Shown: positions 42,941 to 51,850, numbered from the stretch's first letter. The stretch: DNA of 64,000 nt from Mesobacillus campisalis (GCF_000986785.1 NZ_LAYY01000013.1:92659-156658); one strand, 5' to 3'. Translations and numbers: made by a program. Notes: generated from the letters alone by a model not told the origin.

Positions 42941-42981
42941 GTAGCAAGATATAGAGAGGTAGCAAGATATAGAGAGGTAGC
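42941..42981 (+). repeat. 18-bp tandem repeat before the sco gene
   Basis: GTAGCAAGATATAGAGAG occurs twice in direct succession (42941-42958 and 42959-42976), with GTAGC starting a third unit. It lies just upstream of the sco start, in the leader or promoter. Confidence 0.85.
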
Positions 42982-42993
42982 GGGTGAAGTGAA

Positions 42994-43569
42994 ATGAAAA
43001 AGTTGTTATCGGCCTTCGTGATGATAGGTGCCTTACTATTGGCTGGCTGCGGCCAGCAGGGAATTGTGGACCCCTTGAACTGGCCGGTGGAAGAGTTTGA
43101 ATTTGTGAATCAGGAAGGTCAAAATTTTGGGCTTGACGACTTGGAAGGGAAAATATGGGTAGCGGATTTCATTTTTACAAACTGCCCTGATATCTGTCCG
43201 CCCATGACGGCGAATATGCTAAAACTTCAGGATATGGTCAAGGAAGAAAATCTTGATAACGTCGAATTTATCTCCTTTAGCGTCGACCCTGAAGTGGATA
43301 AGCCAGAGACACTCAAGGAATTTGGCGAGCGTTTCAGCGTGGATTTTTCCTCCTGGAATTTCCTTACTGGCTATTCGCAGAAGGAAATCGAGACCTTTGC
43401 GATGGATAACTTTAAAACCATTGTACAAAAACCTGAGAATGGGGATGCGGTCATTCACCAATCCTATTTTTACCTTGTGGACCAGAATGGGCAGATCATG
43501 AAAAGCTATTCCGGCTTAAATGACACTCCCTTTGAAGATATCATCAAGGACATCAAAACACTTCAATAG
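42994..43569 (+). CDS. sco: SCO family copper chaperone lipoprotein (YpmQ/BsSCO)
   Basis: Thioredoxin-like lipoprotein that helps build the CuA centre of cytochrome oxidase on the outer face of the membrane. A lipobox LLLAGCG near residue 20, the copper-binding TNCPDICPPM (Cys-x3-Cys) near residue 68, and the third ligand His in AVIHQSYFYLV near 154 are all present. 191 residues. It fits functionally with the ba3 oxidase at 6934-9242, although CuA of other oxidases may be the client. ATG preceded by a purine-rich GCGGGTGAAGTG. Confidence 0.93.
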   Translation: MKKLLSAFVMIGALLLAGCGQQGIVDPLNWPVEEFEFVNQEGQNFGLDDLEGKIWVADFIFTNCPDICPPMTANMLKLQDMVKEENLDNVEFISFSVDPEVDKPETLKEFGERFSVDFSSWNFLTGYSQKEIETFAMDNFKTIVQKPENGDAVIHQSYFYLVDQNGQIMKSYSGLNDTPFEDIIKDIKTLQ

Positions 43570-43592
43570 ACCTCTCTGAGGTCTGTTTTTTT
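43568..43592 (+). terminator. Terminator of sco
   Basis: AGACCTC/GAGGTCT (43568-43584) then GTTTTTTT; overlaps the stop codon. Confidence 0.85.
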
Positions 43593-43679
43593 GTATACTG
43601 CCATAATGCTTTCTCTGTGTCTGGGAAAGTTGCTGCATGCTATAATAAAAAAAGAATATGATAAAGGGAGGTGCATGCC

Positions 43680-44519
43680 ATGTTCAGAAACCTCAGCCTA
43701 CTTTATCTGTGCCTCCTCGTATTGGCATCCTGCAGCAATCCTACCAGTACATCGCAAAATTAAGGAATCCCTTCCAAGGAAAATTCCATCCAATATAAGA
43801 AGCCGGTTCCCGAAGAGATCCTTCCCCGTCCCCTTCATATTGTCGCTGCCGGAGATTCCCTTACTCAGGGGGTCGGCGACAGCACAAGACAGGGGGGATA
43901 TCTCCCGTATCTCGCCAAACTGCTAGAAAAAGAAGGAATCAGGCAGGTAGTGATCGAGAATCATGGAGTAAAAGGAAACCGGACGGACCAGCTGTTGAAG
44001 AGGCTGGGTTCGGAAGAGCTGCAGACCGCGGTCGGCAAGGCAGATCTTGTTGCTATCACCATTGGAGGAAATGATTTGATGAGAGTCATTCAAAGGAATA
44101 TCTTCGGGTTGGAAATGCCAGTTTTTGAGGATGCGAAAGAAGGGTATGTTTCCCGTATAAAAGAAATTATGGAAACAGTTTCTGTGCTGAACGAAAATGC
44201 GACTGTTGTCCTTATCGGTTTCTATAACCCGTTTTTTCCCTGGTTTTCCGATATTGCAGAAATGAATCAGATTGTCACGGAATGGAACCAGGCGAGTTCG
44301 CAAGTCGTCGATTCATACCCGAACACTGTTTTTGTTGAAATTGATGACTTGTTCTTGAATCTGGAAGTCAATCTTTTGTTCGATGATTACTTTCACCCCA
44401 ATGACCAGGGCTATGAACTGATTGCACAGAGAGTGTTTGAAGAATTGCGCGGTGAACGACTGGTTGAATTGGAGCGAAGAACCTATACAGTCAGGAATGA
44501 GGAGAGCAATACTGAATGA
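43680..44519 (+). pseudogene. ypmR: SGNH/GDSL lipoprotein hydrolase YpmR interrupted by an in-frame TAA
   Basis: A start with GGGAGG upstream opens MFRNLSLLYLCLLVLASCSN, a lipoprotein signal with LASC lipobox, but codon 28 is TAA (43761-43763). Directly after it, in the same frame, the sequence continues with PLHIVAAGDSLTQGVGD (catalytic Ser block), then TIGGND and the C-terminal DDYFHPNDQGY (Asp-His). Everything except the one codon looks functional, so this is a single nonsense change, a sequencing error, or a recoded stop. A restart at the GTG of 43950 would lack the catalytic GDSL. The stop overlaps ypmS by four bases. Confidence 0.85.
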
Positions 44520-45100
44520 AGAATAAATGGAAGCTGGCTTTTTTTATCTTACTTGGAGCGATGGTTGCCATCATTCTTATCTTGTTCGTATTGGCGAGCA
44601 TGCCGGTTGAGCACGGTCAGGAAAGGAAGAGCCAAAGCAGCCAATTGGAGGGGGATCATGTATCCTTTGACATTCGAACCAATAGGGCGGATTTAAATAA
44701 GGTAATCAACCATTACCTTGAAGAAGAAGGATTCACCGGGCCAATTGATTATCAGGTTTTCTTAACGGATGAGGTCGAGCTTTATGGTGCGTTCCCCTTG
44801 TTTGGCCAGCATCTGCAAATGCTTTTGACTTTTGAACCGGAGGCCCTGGAAAATGGCGATCTCGTTTTGAAGCAGAAGTCCATTACCCTTGGGAGCCTCG
44901 ACCTTCCTGTTTCTCGGGTCATGAAAATCATCCAAAGCAATTATAAGCTTCCGGAGTGGGTCGAAATCCAGCCCAATAAGGAAACCGTTTATGTATCGCT
45001 GATAGACATGGAGCTTAAAAGTAATATCAAGGTGCGAGCCAACACGTTCAATCTTAAGCAGGATGATATTTCCTTTACGCTGTTGGTGCCTGTGGAGTGA
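44516..45100 (+). CDS. ypmS: YpmS-family membrane-anchored protein (DUF2140)
   Basis: 194 residues: one N-terminal transmembrane helix (about 6-28, LAFFILLGAMVAIILILFVL), then an extracellular beta-rich domain (about 45-194). The family follows ypmR in B. subtilis and the four-base overlap is kept here. Function unknown; the pairing suggests a shared envelope role with the YpmR hydrolase. Confidence 0.88.
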   Translation: MKNKWKLAFFILLGAMVAIILILFVLASMPVEHGQERKSQSSQLEGDHVSFDIRTNRADLNKVINHYLEEEGFTGPIDYQVFLTDEVELYGAFPLFGQHLQMLLTFEPEALENGDLVLKQKSITLGSLDLPVSRVMKIIQSNYKLPEWVEIQPNKETVYVSLIDMELKSNIKVRANTFNLKQDDISFTLLVPVE

Positions 45101-45111
45101 ACTGAAAAAGG

Positions 45112-45150
45112 CGAAAAAACGGCAGCCGCTCCTTTTGATTGGCCGCCGTT
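45112..45150. terminator. Terminator between ypmS and the DUF4397 gene
   Basis: AACGGCAGCC/GGCCGCCGTT with one mismatch. The minus strand has a six-T tail, so it mainly ends the leftward DUF4397 gene; the plus-strand tail is poor. Confidence 0.75.
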
Positions 45151-45166
45151 CTTGAGTGTTTTTGGT

Positions 45167-45760
45167 TTAAAACGTATCTTTTATAACAAGGGGTTCCTCC
45201 TTAGTAATAACAATGGTATAGGCAGTATCATGTTCAAATTTTAATAAAGGAAAATCGATAGCCGCTCCTTTGGCTCCTGTTTTTCTGGCTTCGAGTTCAA
45301 GGCTCATTGGGGTAATCCCAAGGTAGGGTGTGGATTGCCCATACTGGACGTCCGGGAAAATCACATCGCGTTTTTTTACGGCAATATCAAGTGACTTCTC
45401 TTGTGGATAAAGGTGGATGAACCGGATTTTTGCTTCACCTGCCGGTACCCAGGGCTCGTCTTCGAAAATAAGCAGTTTTGTGGAGCCCCTTGACCCAGCA
45501 ACTGCCAAAGTATAAAATTTACCGGAAGATAACTCAAGGATTTGGGTTGTATTTACCGGTGTCCCGGCATGGATCGAAATGCCCGCCTGATGATGCCCTG
45601 GGGAGACCGGTGTATAGCCGCTATTGCGGGTCGGAAACTGTGCGCCAAGAGAAATCCCATCAATATGAATAGTATAACCACTGCTGAAAGGAAGGCCTGT
45701 AAGAAACTTTATCATGGCCGCTTTATACATATCAGCATAAAGGCTGTTGTTTACGGTCAT
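45167..45760 (-). CDS. DUF4397 domain-containing protein
   Basis: 197 residues with two DUF4397 beta-sandwich segments (about 15-110 with IKFLTGLPFSSGYTIHIDG, and about 112-180 with AKIRFIHLYPQEKSLDIAVK). No clear signal peptide, so location is uncertain, though many relatives are surface or spore-associated. AGGAGAG lies before the ATG on the minus strand. It stands alone, convergent with ypmS. Confidence 0.85.
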   Translation of the reverse strand: MTVNNSLYADMYKAAMIKFLTGLPFSSGYTIHIDGISLGAQFPTRNSGYTPVSPGHHQAGISIHAGTPVNTTQILELSSGKFYTLAVAGSRGSTKLLIFEDEPWVPAGEAKIRFIHLYPQEKSLDIAVKKRDVIFPDVQYGQSTPYLGITPMSLELEARKTGAKGAAIDFPLLKFEHDTAYTIVITKEEPLVIKDTF

Positions 45761-45850
45761 ATCCCTCTCTCCTAAAAATTTGTGGGTGATTTATAATATG
45801 TGCATCCTGTAAGACATGTGCCCTGACTTAAGGGGGCTAAGGCTTAGTTT

Positions 45851-45880
45851 TTGTATTTACAGTGTGAAAATAGGTAAAAT
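45851..45880 (+). promoter_or_regulatory. Promoter of ypqE
   Basis: TTGTAT (45851-45856), 18 bases, TAAAAT (45875-45880), leaving a leader of about 95 bases. Confidence 0.5.
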
Positions 45881-45985
45881 GGGGAATAAGTATCATGGAC
45901 AAGATGAGTGGTGCTGTTAATAGTCGGAGAATTTTTTATCTCTGTTTTACAAAAGAGGAAACAGCTTTGAAAGGAATGAAAGAAT

Positions 45986-46486
45986 ATGTTTAAAAAACTA
46001 TTTGGAAAAAAAGAGGAACCAGTAAAAACAATCCAGCTGCTTGCGCCGTTATCCGGGACTGCGGTCGACCTTGAAACTGTGCCAGACCCTGTATTCGCCG
46101 AGAAGATGATGGGTGATGGATTTGCGATTGAACCAACAGAAGGAATGGCTGTCTCACCGGTCGATGGGGAAATCATGCAGGTTTTTCCAACCAAGCATGC
46201 TATTGGCATCCGCGCGAAAAACGGAGCTGAAATCCTTATCCATATCGGTCTCGAGACGGTTTCCCTAAATGGAGAAGGGTTTGAGACATTTGTAAGCGAA
46301 GGGGATAAAGTAAAAGCTGGCGACAAACTAGTGTCTTTTGATCTTGATATCATTAGGGCTAAAGCAAAAAGTATCGTGACCCCTGTCATTATTACGAATA
46401 CAGACCAGGCTTCTTCTTTTGGTGAAAAGGCAGAAGGACCGGTAGAAAAGGGAACGACTCCAGTGCTTGAAGTAACTTTTAGCTAG
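45986..46486 (+). CDS. ypqE: PTS glucose-type EIIA component (YpqE/Crr-like)
   Basis: Stand-alone EIIA of the glucose family (166 residues), a phosphocarrier between HPr and an EIIB/C. The phospho-His lies in ILIHIGLETVSLNGEGF near residue 88; the second conserved His is in PTKHAIGIR near 73. It begins MFKKLFGKKEEPVKTIQLLA, the usual short basic N-terminus. No EIIB/EIIC is adjacent, so it likely serves sugar permeases encoded elsewhere. AAAGGAATG precedes the ATG. Confidence 0.92.
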   Translation: MFKKLFGKKEEPVKTIQLLAPLSGTAVDLETVPDPVFAEKMMGDGFAIEPTEGMAVSPVDGEIMQVFPTKHAIGIRAKNGAEILIHIGLETVSLNGEGFETFVSEGDKVKAGDKLVSFDLDIIRAKAKSIVTPVIITNTDQASSFGEKAEGPVEKGTTPVLEVTFS

Positions 46487-46493
46487 TTGGGAG

Positions 46494-46523
46494 AAGGCGG
46501 ACATAATGTCCGTCTTTTTTTGT
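46494..46523 (+). terminator. Terminator of ypqE
   Basis: AAGGCGGACA/TGTCCGTCTT with one G-U pair, TAA loop and seven Ts. Confidence 0.9.
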
Positions 46524-46678
46524 CTGGATTTTTTCATCGTTCGCAGCTCCTCATGCTTCCCGAGGTTTCCACGGCGGGAGACAATAAAAGAAATTGGGCT
46601 AAAGCACATGCAGGTCAAGTACCCAACGCATAGTGTATGAATGTAAGAAATACAGCAAAAGAGCGAGGAGAGATGTTC

Positions 46679-46852
46679 ATGCATTACGGTTATCATTGCG
46701 GTCAGACAGCACCTGTTGCAGATTATGGATACTGCGGTTACCCTTACGCTGGAGTAGCGGGAGCAGCATATGGCAGTGGAAGTACTTTTGTACTGGTTGT
46801 TGTACTCTTTATCTTGCTGATCATCATAGGGTGCAGCTGCGGGACTTGGTGA
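46679..46852 (+). CDS. YjcZ-family sporulation protein
   Basis: 57 residues: a Gly/Tyr/Cys-rich head (MHYGYHCGQTAPVADYGYCG) and a C-terminal membrane helix (TFVLVVVLFILLIIIGCSCG), the pattern of YjcZ/SscA-like spore proteins. GAGGAG lies 8 bases before the ATG at 46679; in-frame ATGs at 46637 and 46673 are poorly spaced. CATAGTGTA at 46629 resembles a sigma-K -10 (CATAnnnTA), but no matching -35 was found. Single gene with a strong terminator. Confidence 0.85.
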   Translation: MHYGYHCGQTAPVADYGYCGYPYAGVAGAAYGSGSTFVLVVVLFILLIIIGCSCGTW

Positions 46853-46860
46853 AAATATAA

Positions 46861-46895
46861 ACAAATTGCCCGGAATTAACGGGCAATTTTTTTTG
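46861..46895 (+). terminator. Terminator of the YjcZ-family gene
   Basis: AAATTGCCCG/CGGGCAATTT (46863-46889) followed by Ts. Confidence 0.92.
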
Positions 46896-46928
46896 TGTTT
46901 TCTTTTAGGTTTAAGGTAAACAATCCAT

Positions 46929-46957
46929 GAAAGAATCGCTTTTCATGTTCATACAAT
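46929..46957 (+). promoter_or_regulatory. Sigma-E-like promoter of the lysine-degradation operon
   Basis: CATACAAT (46950-46957) is a perfect match to the mother-cell sigma-E -10 consensus; GAAAGAA (46929-46935) 14 bases upstream is a loose -35. The orthologous operon in B. subtilis is known as sigma-E dependent (recalled). No sigma-54 element is present here. Confidence 0.5.
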
Positions 46958-47009
46958 CTATAGAGACCTATAAGGTTGAGTACGTTTTCATAGAAGGCGG
47001 AGTGAGAGG

Positions 47010-48365
47010 ATGGACAGAACTTATTTGATAAAGCCGGCCCTCGACGAAGAGTATCCGGTCATTGACTTTGGTAAAGGTGTCTATTTATACGATATGGAAG
47101 GCAAAAAATATCTTGATGGAGCTTCGGGAGCTGTGACAGCCAATATTGGCCACGGAGTGGAGGAAATCATCCAAGCCATGAAAAAGCAGGCAGGGCAAGT
47201 ATCTTTTGTTTACCGCTCCCAATTTACAAGCCGTCCGGCCGAGGAGCTTGCCGAAAAAATAGCCATGGCCATGCCTGGTGATTTGAATTGGAGTTTTTTT
47301 GTGAACAGCGGTTCTGAGGCTACCGAAACGGCAATGAAAATAGCTATCCAATACTGGCAGGAAAAAGGCCGCTCAATGAAAACAAAAATACTCTCCCGGT
47401 GGGTCAGCTATCATGGCATTACCCTAGGAGCATTATCGATGTCGGGCCACCCTGGGAGGAGGTCGAGATTTATTCCGCTACTCGCGGATTTTCCGGTCAT
47501 TTCGCCGCCATATTGCTACCGCTGTCCTTTTAATAAAGAACCATCAAGCTGCGGGCTTGAATGTGCGGAGGAACTAGACCTTGCCATTAGGAGAATAGGC
47601 GCTGATTCCATAGCTGCTTTCATAGCCGAGCCTGTGGTTGGGGCATCAGGCGGGGCAATCACTCCCCCAAAAGGGTATTACAAAGCCATCCGTCGCATAT
47701 GCGACGAACATGGCATTCTTTTTATCGCCGACGAGGTAATGACCGGCTTTGGCCGTACCGGCAAGATGCTCGCCCTGGAGCATTGGGAAGTTACTCCCGA
47801 CATTGTCTCGCTAGGCAAAGGGATGGGGGCAGGGTATGCTCCAATCGCGGCTGCTCTAGTCAGCGAAAAAGTCATGCTCCCGATAAGAAATGGTTCCGGA
47901 ACCATCATGAGCGGACATACCCTTAGTGCCAACCCGCAATCCTGTGCTGCTGCCCTTGCTGTAATGGAATATCTTGAAAAGAACAAGGTCCTAAGCCGGG
48001 TGGAAGAAAACGGAGTGTATTTAAGAAATTTGCTTGAGAAAATGAAAGCATCATACCCGTTCATCGGCAATATCAGAGGAATGGGGCTGCTTCTCGGGGT
48101 TGAGTTTGTTGCGGACCCGGCAACCAAAACCAGCTTTCCGCGAAGCCTGAACTTCACCGGGAGTATTGTGAAGCTTGCCCAGGAGGCAGGGCTTCTTTTG
48201 TACCCGGCAGCTGCAGGCCTGGATGGGGTAAGCGGGGACGCGGTCATCCTATCACCTCCGTTGACAATCAATAAACGTGAATTGGAGGAACTTGTCAGAC
48301 TGTTCAGGAGGGTTCTGGATAAAGCTGGCAGGGAATTGGTTCCGCAAAATGGAGGGGAGGAGTGA
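47010..48365 (+). CDS. yodT: Class III PLP-dependent aminotransferase, lysine degradation (YodT)
   Basis: 451-residue fold-type I aminotransferase. The PLP Lys lies in VSLGKGMGAGYAPIAA near residue 271, preceded by FIADEVMTGFGRTGKM and the NSGSEATETAMKIA phosphate site near residue 98. CYRCPFNKEPSSCGLEC is an unusual Cys cluster near 170. In the proposed pathway it removes an amino group from the acetylated beta-lysine intermediate. First gene of the cluster, followed without a gap by the CoA-transferase genes. GGCGGAGTGAGAGG precedes the ATG. Confidence 0.9.
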   Translation: MDRTYLIKPALDEEYPVIDFGKGVYLYDMEGKKYLDGASGAVTANIGHGVEEIIQAMKKQAGQVSFVYRSQFTSRPAEELAEKIAMAMPGDLNWSFFVNSGSEATETAMKIAIQYWQEKGRSMKTKILSRWVSYHGITLGALSMSGHPGRRSRFIPLLADFPVISPPYCYRCPFNKEPSSCGLECAEELDLAIRRIGADSIAAFIAEPVVGASGGAITPPKGYYKAIRRICDEHGILFIADEVMTGFGRTGKMLALEHWEVTPDIVSLGKGMGAGYAPIAAALVSEKVMLPIRNGSGTIMSGHTLSANPQSCAAALAVMEYLEKNKVLSRVEENGVYLRNLLEKMKASYPFIGNIRGMGLLLGVEFVADPATKTSFPRSLNFTGSIVKLAQEAGLLLYPAAAGLDGVSGDAVILSPPLTINKRELEELVRLFRRVLDKAGRELVPQNGGEE

Positions 48366-49058
48366 ATGGAGAATCCTTTTAATAAAATTTCCGGTCTCAA
48401 TGAAGCACTTCAGCATATGCAAGACGGAATGACCCTTATGTTTGGGGGATTTGGAGGTGTAGGCTCTCCTCCATCGCTGATTGACGGCATGATGGCCAAA
48501 GGCCTCAAAAATCTTACTCTTATCGGAAACGATACCGGCTTTCCCGATATTGGCATAGGGAAGCTTGTCAGCCGTGGAAGGGCGAAAAAAGTAATTGCTT
48601 CGCATATAGGATCCAACCCGGTTGCAGGAAGGCTTATGAATGAAGGGGACTTGGAAGTGGAATTCTCCCCTCAGGGGATCCTTGCGGAAAGAATCCGTGC
48701 AGGCGGCATGGGTCTAGGAGCCATCTTGACTGATATTGGCCTTGATAATGAGATGGTATCACACCGGAAAAAGCGGATGCAGCTAAATGGGAAAACGTAC
48801 GTAGTAGAGCCGGCACTGACAGCAGAAGTGTCCATCGTGTTTGCTAAAAAAGCCGATCCTTATGGCAATCTTGTCTACGACAAAAGTGCAAGGAACACCA
48901 ATCCGCTCGTTGCCATGGCTGGAAATTTCACGATTGCTGAAGTGGAGGAAATCGTGCCCCTCGGGAGTCTGGATCCCGAAGAAATTATCACACCTGGAAT
49001 ATTCGTGGACATGGTAATTCCAACAGGCGGGGTGAATTGGAAATGGGCATGGGAATAG
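48366..49058 (+). CDS. yodS: CoA-transferase subunit A (YodS)
   Basis: Alpha subunit of a 3-oxoacid (SCOT-type) CoA-transferase, 230 residues. The glycine-rich MFGGFGGVGSPPSLIDGM near residue 24 and TLIGNDTGFPDIGIGKLV are family blocks; it ends with FVDMVIPTGGVNWKW. Its ATG directly follows the yodT stop and uses GGGGAGGAG inside the yodT end. With YodR it would activate the deaminated oxo-acid as a CoA thioester for cleavage. Confidence 0.92.
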   Translation: MENPFNKISGLNEALQHMQDGMTLMFGGFGGVGSPPSLIDGMMAKGLKNLTLIGNDTGFPDIGIGKLVSRGRAKKVIASHIGSNPVAGRLMNEGDLEVEFSPQGILAERIRAGGMGLGAILTDIGLDNEMVSHRKKRMQLNGKTYVVEPALTAEVSIVFAKKADPYGNLVYDKSARNTNPLVAMAGNFTIAEVEEIVPLGSLDPEEIITPGIFVDMVIPTGGVNWKWAWE

Positions 49059-49708
49059 AAGCAAGAAACAGAATGGCCAAAAGGGCGGCAAAAGAAATCA
49101 GTGGAGGAATGGTTGTAAATCTTGGCATTGGCATTCCTTCGCTTGTGCCCAACCATCTTCCCAAAGATATGAGGGTCATGTTTCATGCCGAAAACGGGAT
49201 AACGGGAATGGGACCTTCACCTGAGGCTGGGGAAGAAGATGAAAACCTGTGCAATGCGGGAGGCTTTCCGGTCACTATTGTGCCGGGAGCATCCTATTGC
49301 GACAGCGCAACTGCTTTTGGCATGATTCGCCGCGGAAAAATCGACCTGTCCATACTTGGTTCATTGCAGGTTAGCTCCAAAGGTGATTTAGCCAACTGGA
49401 TTATTCCTGGTAAGCGAATACCTGGAATGGGCGGTGCGATGGAACTGGCGGCAAAAGCAAAAAAATTGATTGTACTCATGAATCATACAGATAAGGAAGG
49501 AAGGCCGAAGATCGTCCAACAATGCACGTTGCCGCTCACATCTGCTGAATGTGTGGATATGATCATAACCGAACTTGCTGTATTCAAAATTTCCGGCGGC
49601 AAGCTGATTCTCGCCGAGTATGCCGAAGGGACCACAATTGATGAAATCGCCGCCAAAACAGGCTGCAGTTTCCAGATTCCTTCTGATATTAAATTGATGG
49701 AACAGTAG
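49043..49708 (+). CDS. yodR: CoA-transferase subunit B (YodR)
   Basis: Beta subunit of the same enzyme. The catalytic Glu lies in the MFHAENGITGMGP motif (near residue 50), with VNLGIGIPSLVPNHLP upstream and the glycine loop at GAELPSA-like MGGAMELAAKAKKL. GGCGGGG supports the ATG at 49043; the TTG at 49037 and ATG at 49049 are alternatives. It overlaps yodS by 16 bases. 221 residues. Confidence 0.92.
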   Translation: MGMGIEARNRMAKRAAKEISGGMVVNLGIGIPSLVPNHLPKDMRVMFHAENGITGMGPSPEAGEEDENLCNAGGFPVTIVPGASYCDSATAFGMIRRGKIDLSILGSLQVSSKGDLANWIIPGKRIPGMGGAMELAAKAKKLIVLMNHTDKEGRPKIVQQCTLPLTSAECVDMIITELAVFKISGGKLILAEYAEGTTIDEIAAKTGCSFQIPSDIKLMEQ

Positions 49709-49733
49709 TGCGAGAGAAAAGGGGGCAATCCAG

Positions 49734-50999
49734 TTGGAGGAGGCACAAAAGAAAGTAAGAGACTACATCCGTAAAAACGAGGACAGAGCGGCCTGTTATT
49801 TGCAAAGGCTTGTTCAGGAAGACAGTACCAGAGGGCAGGAAAGCAGTGCGCAGGCAGTCATCATTGAAAAGTGCCGTGAACTTGGGCTGATAATGGATAT
49901 TTGGGAAATCGGCGGAGAAACACTGAAAAATCATCCTGCTTTTTGTTCAGACAGAAAGGTTTTTATTGGAAACCCTAATGCAGTTGGCACCCTAAAGGGG
50001 CGCGGAGGGGGCCGCTCCCTGATTCTTAACGGCCATATCGATGTGGTTCCGGTCGGAGAAGTAAGTGCGTGGGACCAGGACCCATTCAGCGGCCATATTG
50101 AAAACGGAAGGCTGTTCGGCAGGGGATCTACCGATATGAAAGGCGGCACTGTATCGCTCCTTTTGGCTCTTGAAGCCATTGTAAACAGCGGCATAACTCT
50201 GAAGGGGAATGTAATTTTCCAAAGTGTGATCGAAGAGGAGAGCGGCGGAGCCGGAACATTGGCCGCAGTCCTCCGGGGGTATACGGCGGATGGAGCGATT
50301 ATTCCCGAACCGACAAACATGAAGTTTTTCCCTAAGCAGCAAGGTTCAATGTGGTTCAGAATCACTGTAAAAGGAAAGCAGGCACATGGTGGGACTAGGT
50401 ATGAAGGGGTAAGCGCCATTGAAAAGGCCGAACTTATCCTGAAAGGCTTAAGAGAGTTGGAGGCAAAACGGAACTCCCGCATCACTGATCCCCTTTTCGC
50501 CGCCATTCCAATTCCTATTCCCATCAATGTAGGCAAAATTAGCAGCGGGTCATGGCCATCGTCTGTTCCAGATTCGGCCATAATAGAAGGCAGAATGGGG
50601 GTTGCGCCAGATGAAACCATGGAAAATGCAAAGGAAGAAATGGCTGAAGCCTTAAGGGAAATAGCGGCTTCGGACCCATGGCTCCGTAATCACCAGCCCG
50701 AAACAGAGTGGTTTGGTGCAAGCTGGCTGCCGGGCAACCTTGAGATTGACCATGAGCTTGTGGGAGTTCTGGGGAAAGCCTTTGAAAAAATCAAGGGGTG
50801 CAGTCCTGTCATTGAAGCTTCTCCCTGGGCCACTGACGGAGGGATTCTGAATAAAATCGGGGGAGTGCCTGTAGTCGTTTTCGGTCCCGGGGTTACAAAG
50901 ATGGCCCATGATGCCAATGAATATATAAATTTAAAGGATGTATATGAAGCAGCAGAGGTTATCGCGCTAGCCATCCTTGAATGGTGCGGAACAGCATGA
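49734..50999 (+). CDS. yodQ: M20-family metallo-deacylase (YodQ)
   Basis: 421-residue ArgE/DapE/ACY1-type amidohydrolase. Metal ligands: His and Asp in LNGHIDVVPVGE near residue 102, GRGSTDMKGGTVSL near 127, EEESGGAGTL near 164, and a late His in KMAHDANEYI near 393. A lid/dimer domain occupies about 190-310. Its place in the operon suggests removal of the acetyl group from a pathway intermediate; the true substrate is unproven. TTG start with GGGGGC upstream. The stop overlaps ablB. Confidence 0.9.
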   Translation: MEEAQKKVRDYIRKNEDRAACYLQRLVQEDSTRGQESSAQAVIIEKCRELGLIMDIWEIGGETLKNHPAFCSDRKVFIGNPNAVGTLKGRGGGRSLILNGHIDVVPVGEVSAWDQDPFSGHIENGRLFGRGSTDMKGGTVSLLLALEAIVNSGITLKGNVIFQSVIEEESGGAGTLAAVLRGYTADGAIIPEPTNMKFFPKQQGSMWFRITVKGKQAHGGTRYEGVSAIEKAELILKGLRELEAKRNSRITDPLFAAIPIPIPINVGKISSGSWPSSVPDSAIIEGRMGVAPDETMENAKEEMAEALREIAASDPWLRNHQPETEWFGASWLPGNLEIDHELVGVLGKAFEKIKGCSPVIEASPWATDGGILNKIGGVPVVVFGPGVTKMAHDANEYINLKDVYEAAEVIALAILEWCGTA

Positions 51000-51844
51000 T
51001 GGAGGTAATCAAGGACGAACATTGCAGCCTTACCGTTTTTCATGATCATTTTAACCGCAGGGTCAGGATAGATGATTATCGTGGAAACATTCAAAGTGTA
51101 ATCGAGTATGGTCTAAGGATAGCCAGACAGCATAAAGCAGAAAAGCTGATCTTTAAAGTCCGCAGGGAGCATGCAAGTGCCTTTTTGGAAAACGGCTTCC
51201 TTCTAGAAGGCAAAATTGAAGGCTATTTCCTGGGTTCAGACTGCCTGTTTTTCTCCAGGTTTCTCACTCCTGGGCGTAAGACATCAAGCAGCTGGGTGGA
51301 AGAGGATGAAATGATCGACAAGGTAGCCATCCTTAAAAGGAACGTGAAAGCGGCCATCCCGCCAGTTGACTACCAATTAAAAAAACTTGGCGGCCAGGAC
51401 TCTGTCCAACTGGCAGCCCTCTATGATAAGGTCTTTTCCATCTATCCTACCCCTATGAATGACCCTGAATATATCAAAAAAACAATCCAGGAAGGCACCA
51501 TTTACTTTGGATTTGATTATAAGGGCGAGATTGTGAGTGCCTCTTCGGCTGAAATAAACTCTTTTTATCAAAATGCTGAATTAACTGATTGTGCTACCTT
51601 GAAGGAACACCGGCAATATGGGTTAATGAAGCTGCTTCTGCTTCAGCTGGAAAAAGAGCTGAAGGACATGGGCATATTTTGTTCGTATTCACTGGCCCGT
51701 GCGCTTTCATTTGGAATGAATGCTGCCTTGCATCAATTAGGCTACTCGTACCGCGGCAGGCTGGCCAATAACTGTCTGATATTCGATAAGATGGAAGATA
51801 TGAATATATGGTGCAGGAATTTGGCAGAAGATACAGAGGAATAA
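50996..51844 (+). CDS. ablB: Putative beta-lysine N-acetyltransferase (AblB/YodP)
   Basis: GNAT-family enzyme acetylating beta-lysine on N6. The GNAT fold is in the C-terminal half (about residues 125-260), with the acetyl-CoA region at KEHRQYGLMKLLLLQLEKEL; MNDPEYIKKTI and LARALSFGMNAALHQLGY are AblB-type blocks. 282 residues from the ATG at 50996, which overlaps the yodQ stop as ATGA; the open frame to 50981 is not needed. In other organisms ablA-ablB makes an osmolyte; here the operon context points to degradation. Confidence 0.9.
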   Translation: MMEVIKDEHCSLTVFHDHFNRRVRIDDYRGNIQSVIEYGLRIARQHKAEKLIFKVRREHASAFLENGFLLEGKIEGYFLGSDCLFFSRFLTPGRKTSSSWVEEDEMIDKVAILKRNVKAAIPPVDYQLKKLGGQDSVQLAALYDKVFSIYPTPMNDPEYIKKTIQEGTIYFGFDYKGEIVSASSAEINSFYQNAELTDCATLKEHRQYGLMKLLLLQLEKELKDMGIFCSYSLARALSFGMNAALHQLGYSYRGRLANNCLIFDKMEDMNIWCRNLAEDTEE

Positions 51845-51850
51845 CAAGAG

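Noticed and set aside
43591..43926. 111-residue frame overlapping the start of ypmR
   Set aside because: Another phase of the ypmR sequence; it lacks a ribosome site and ypmR motifs read through in a different frame.
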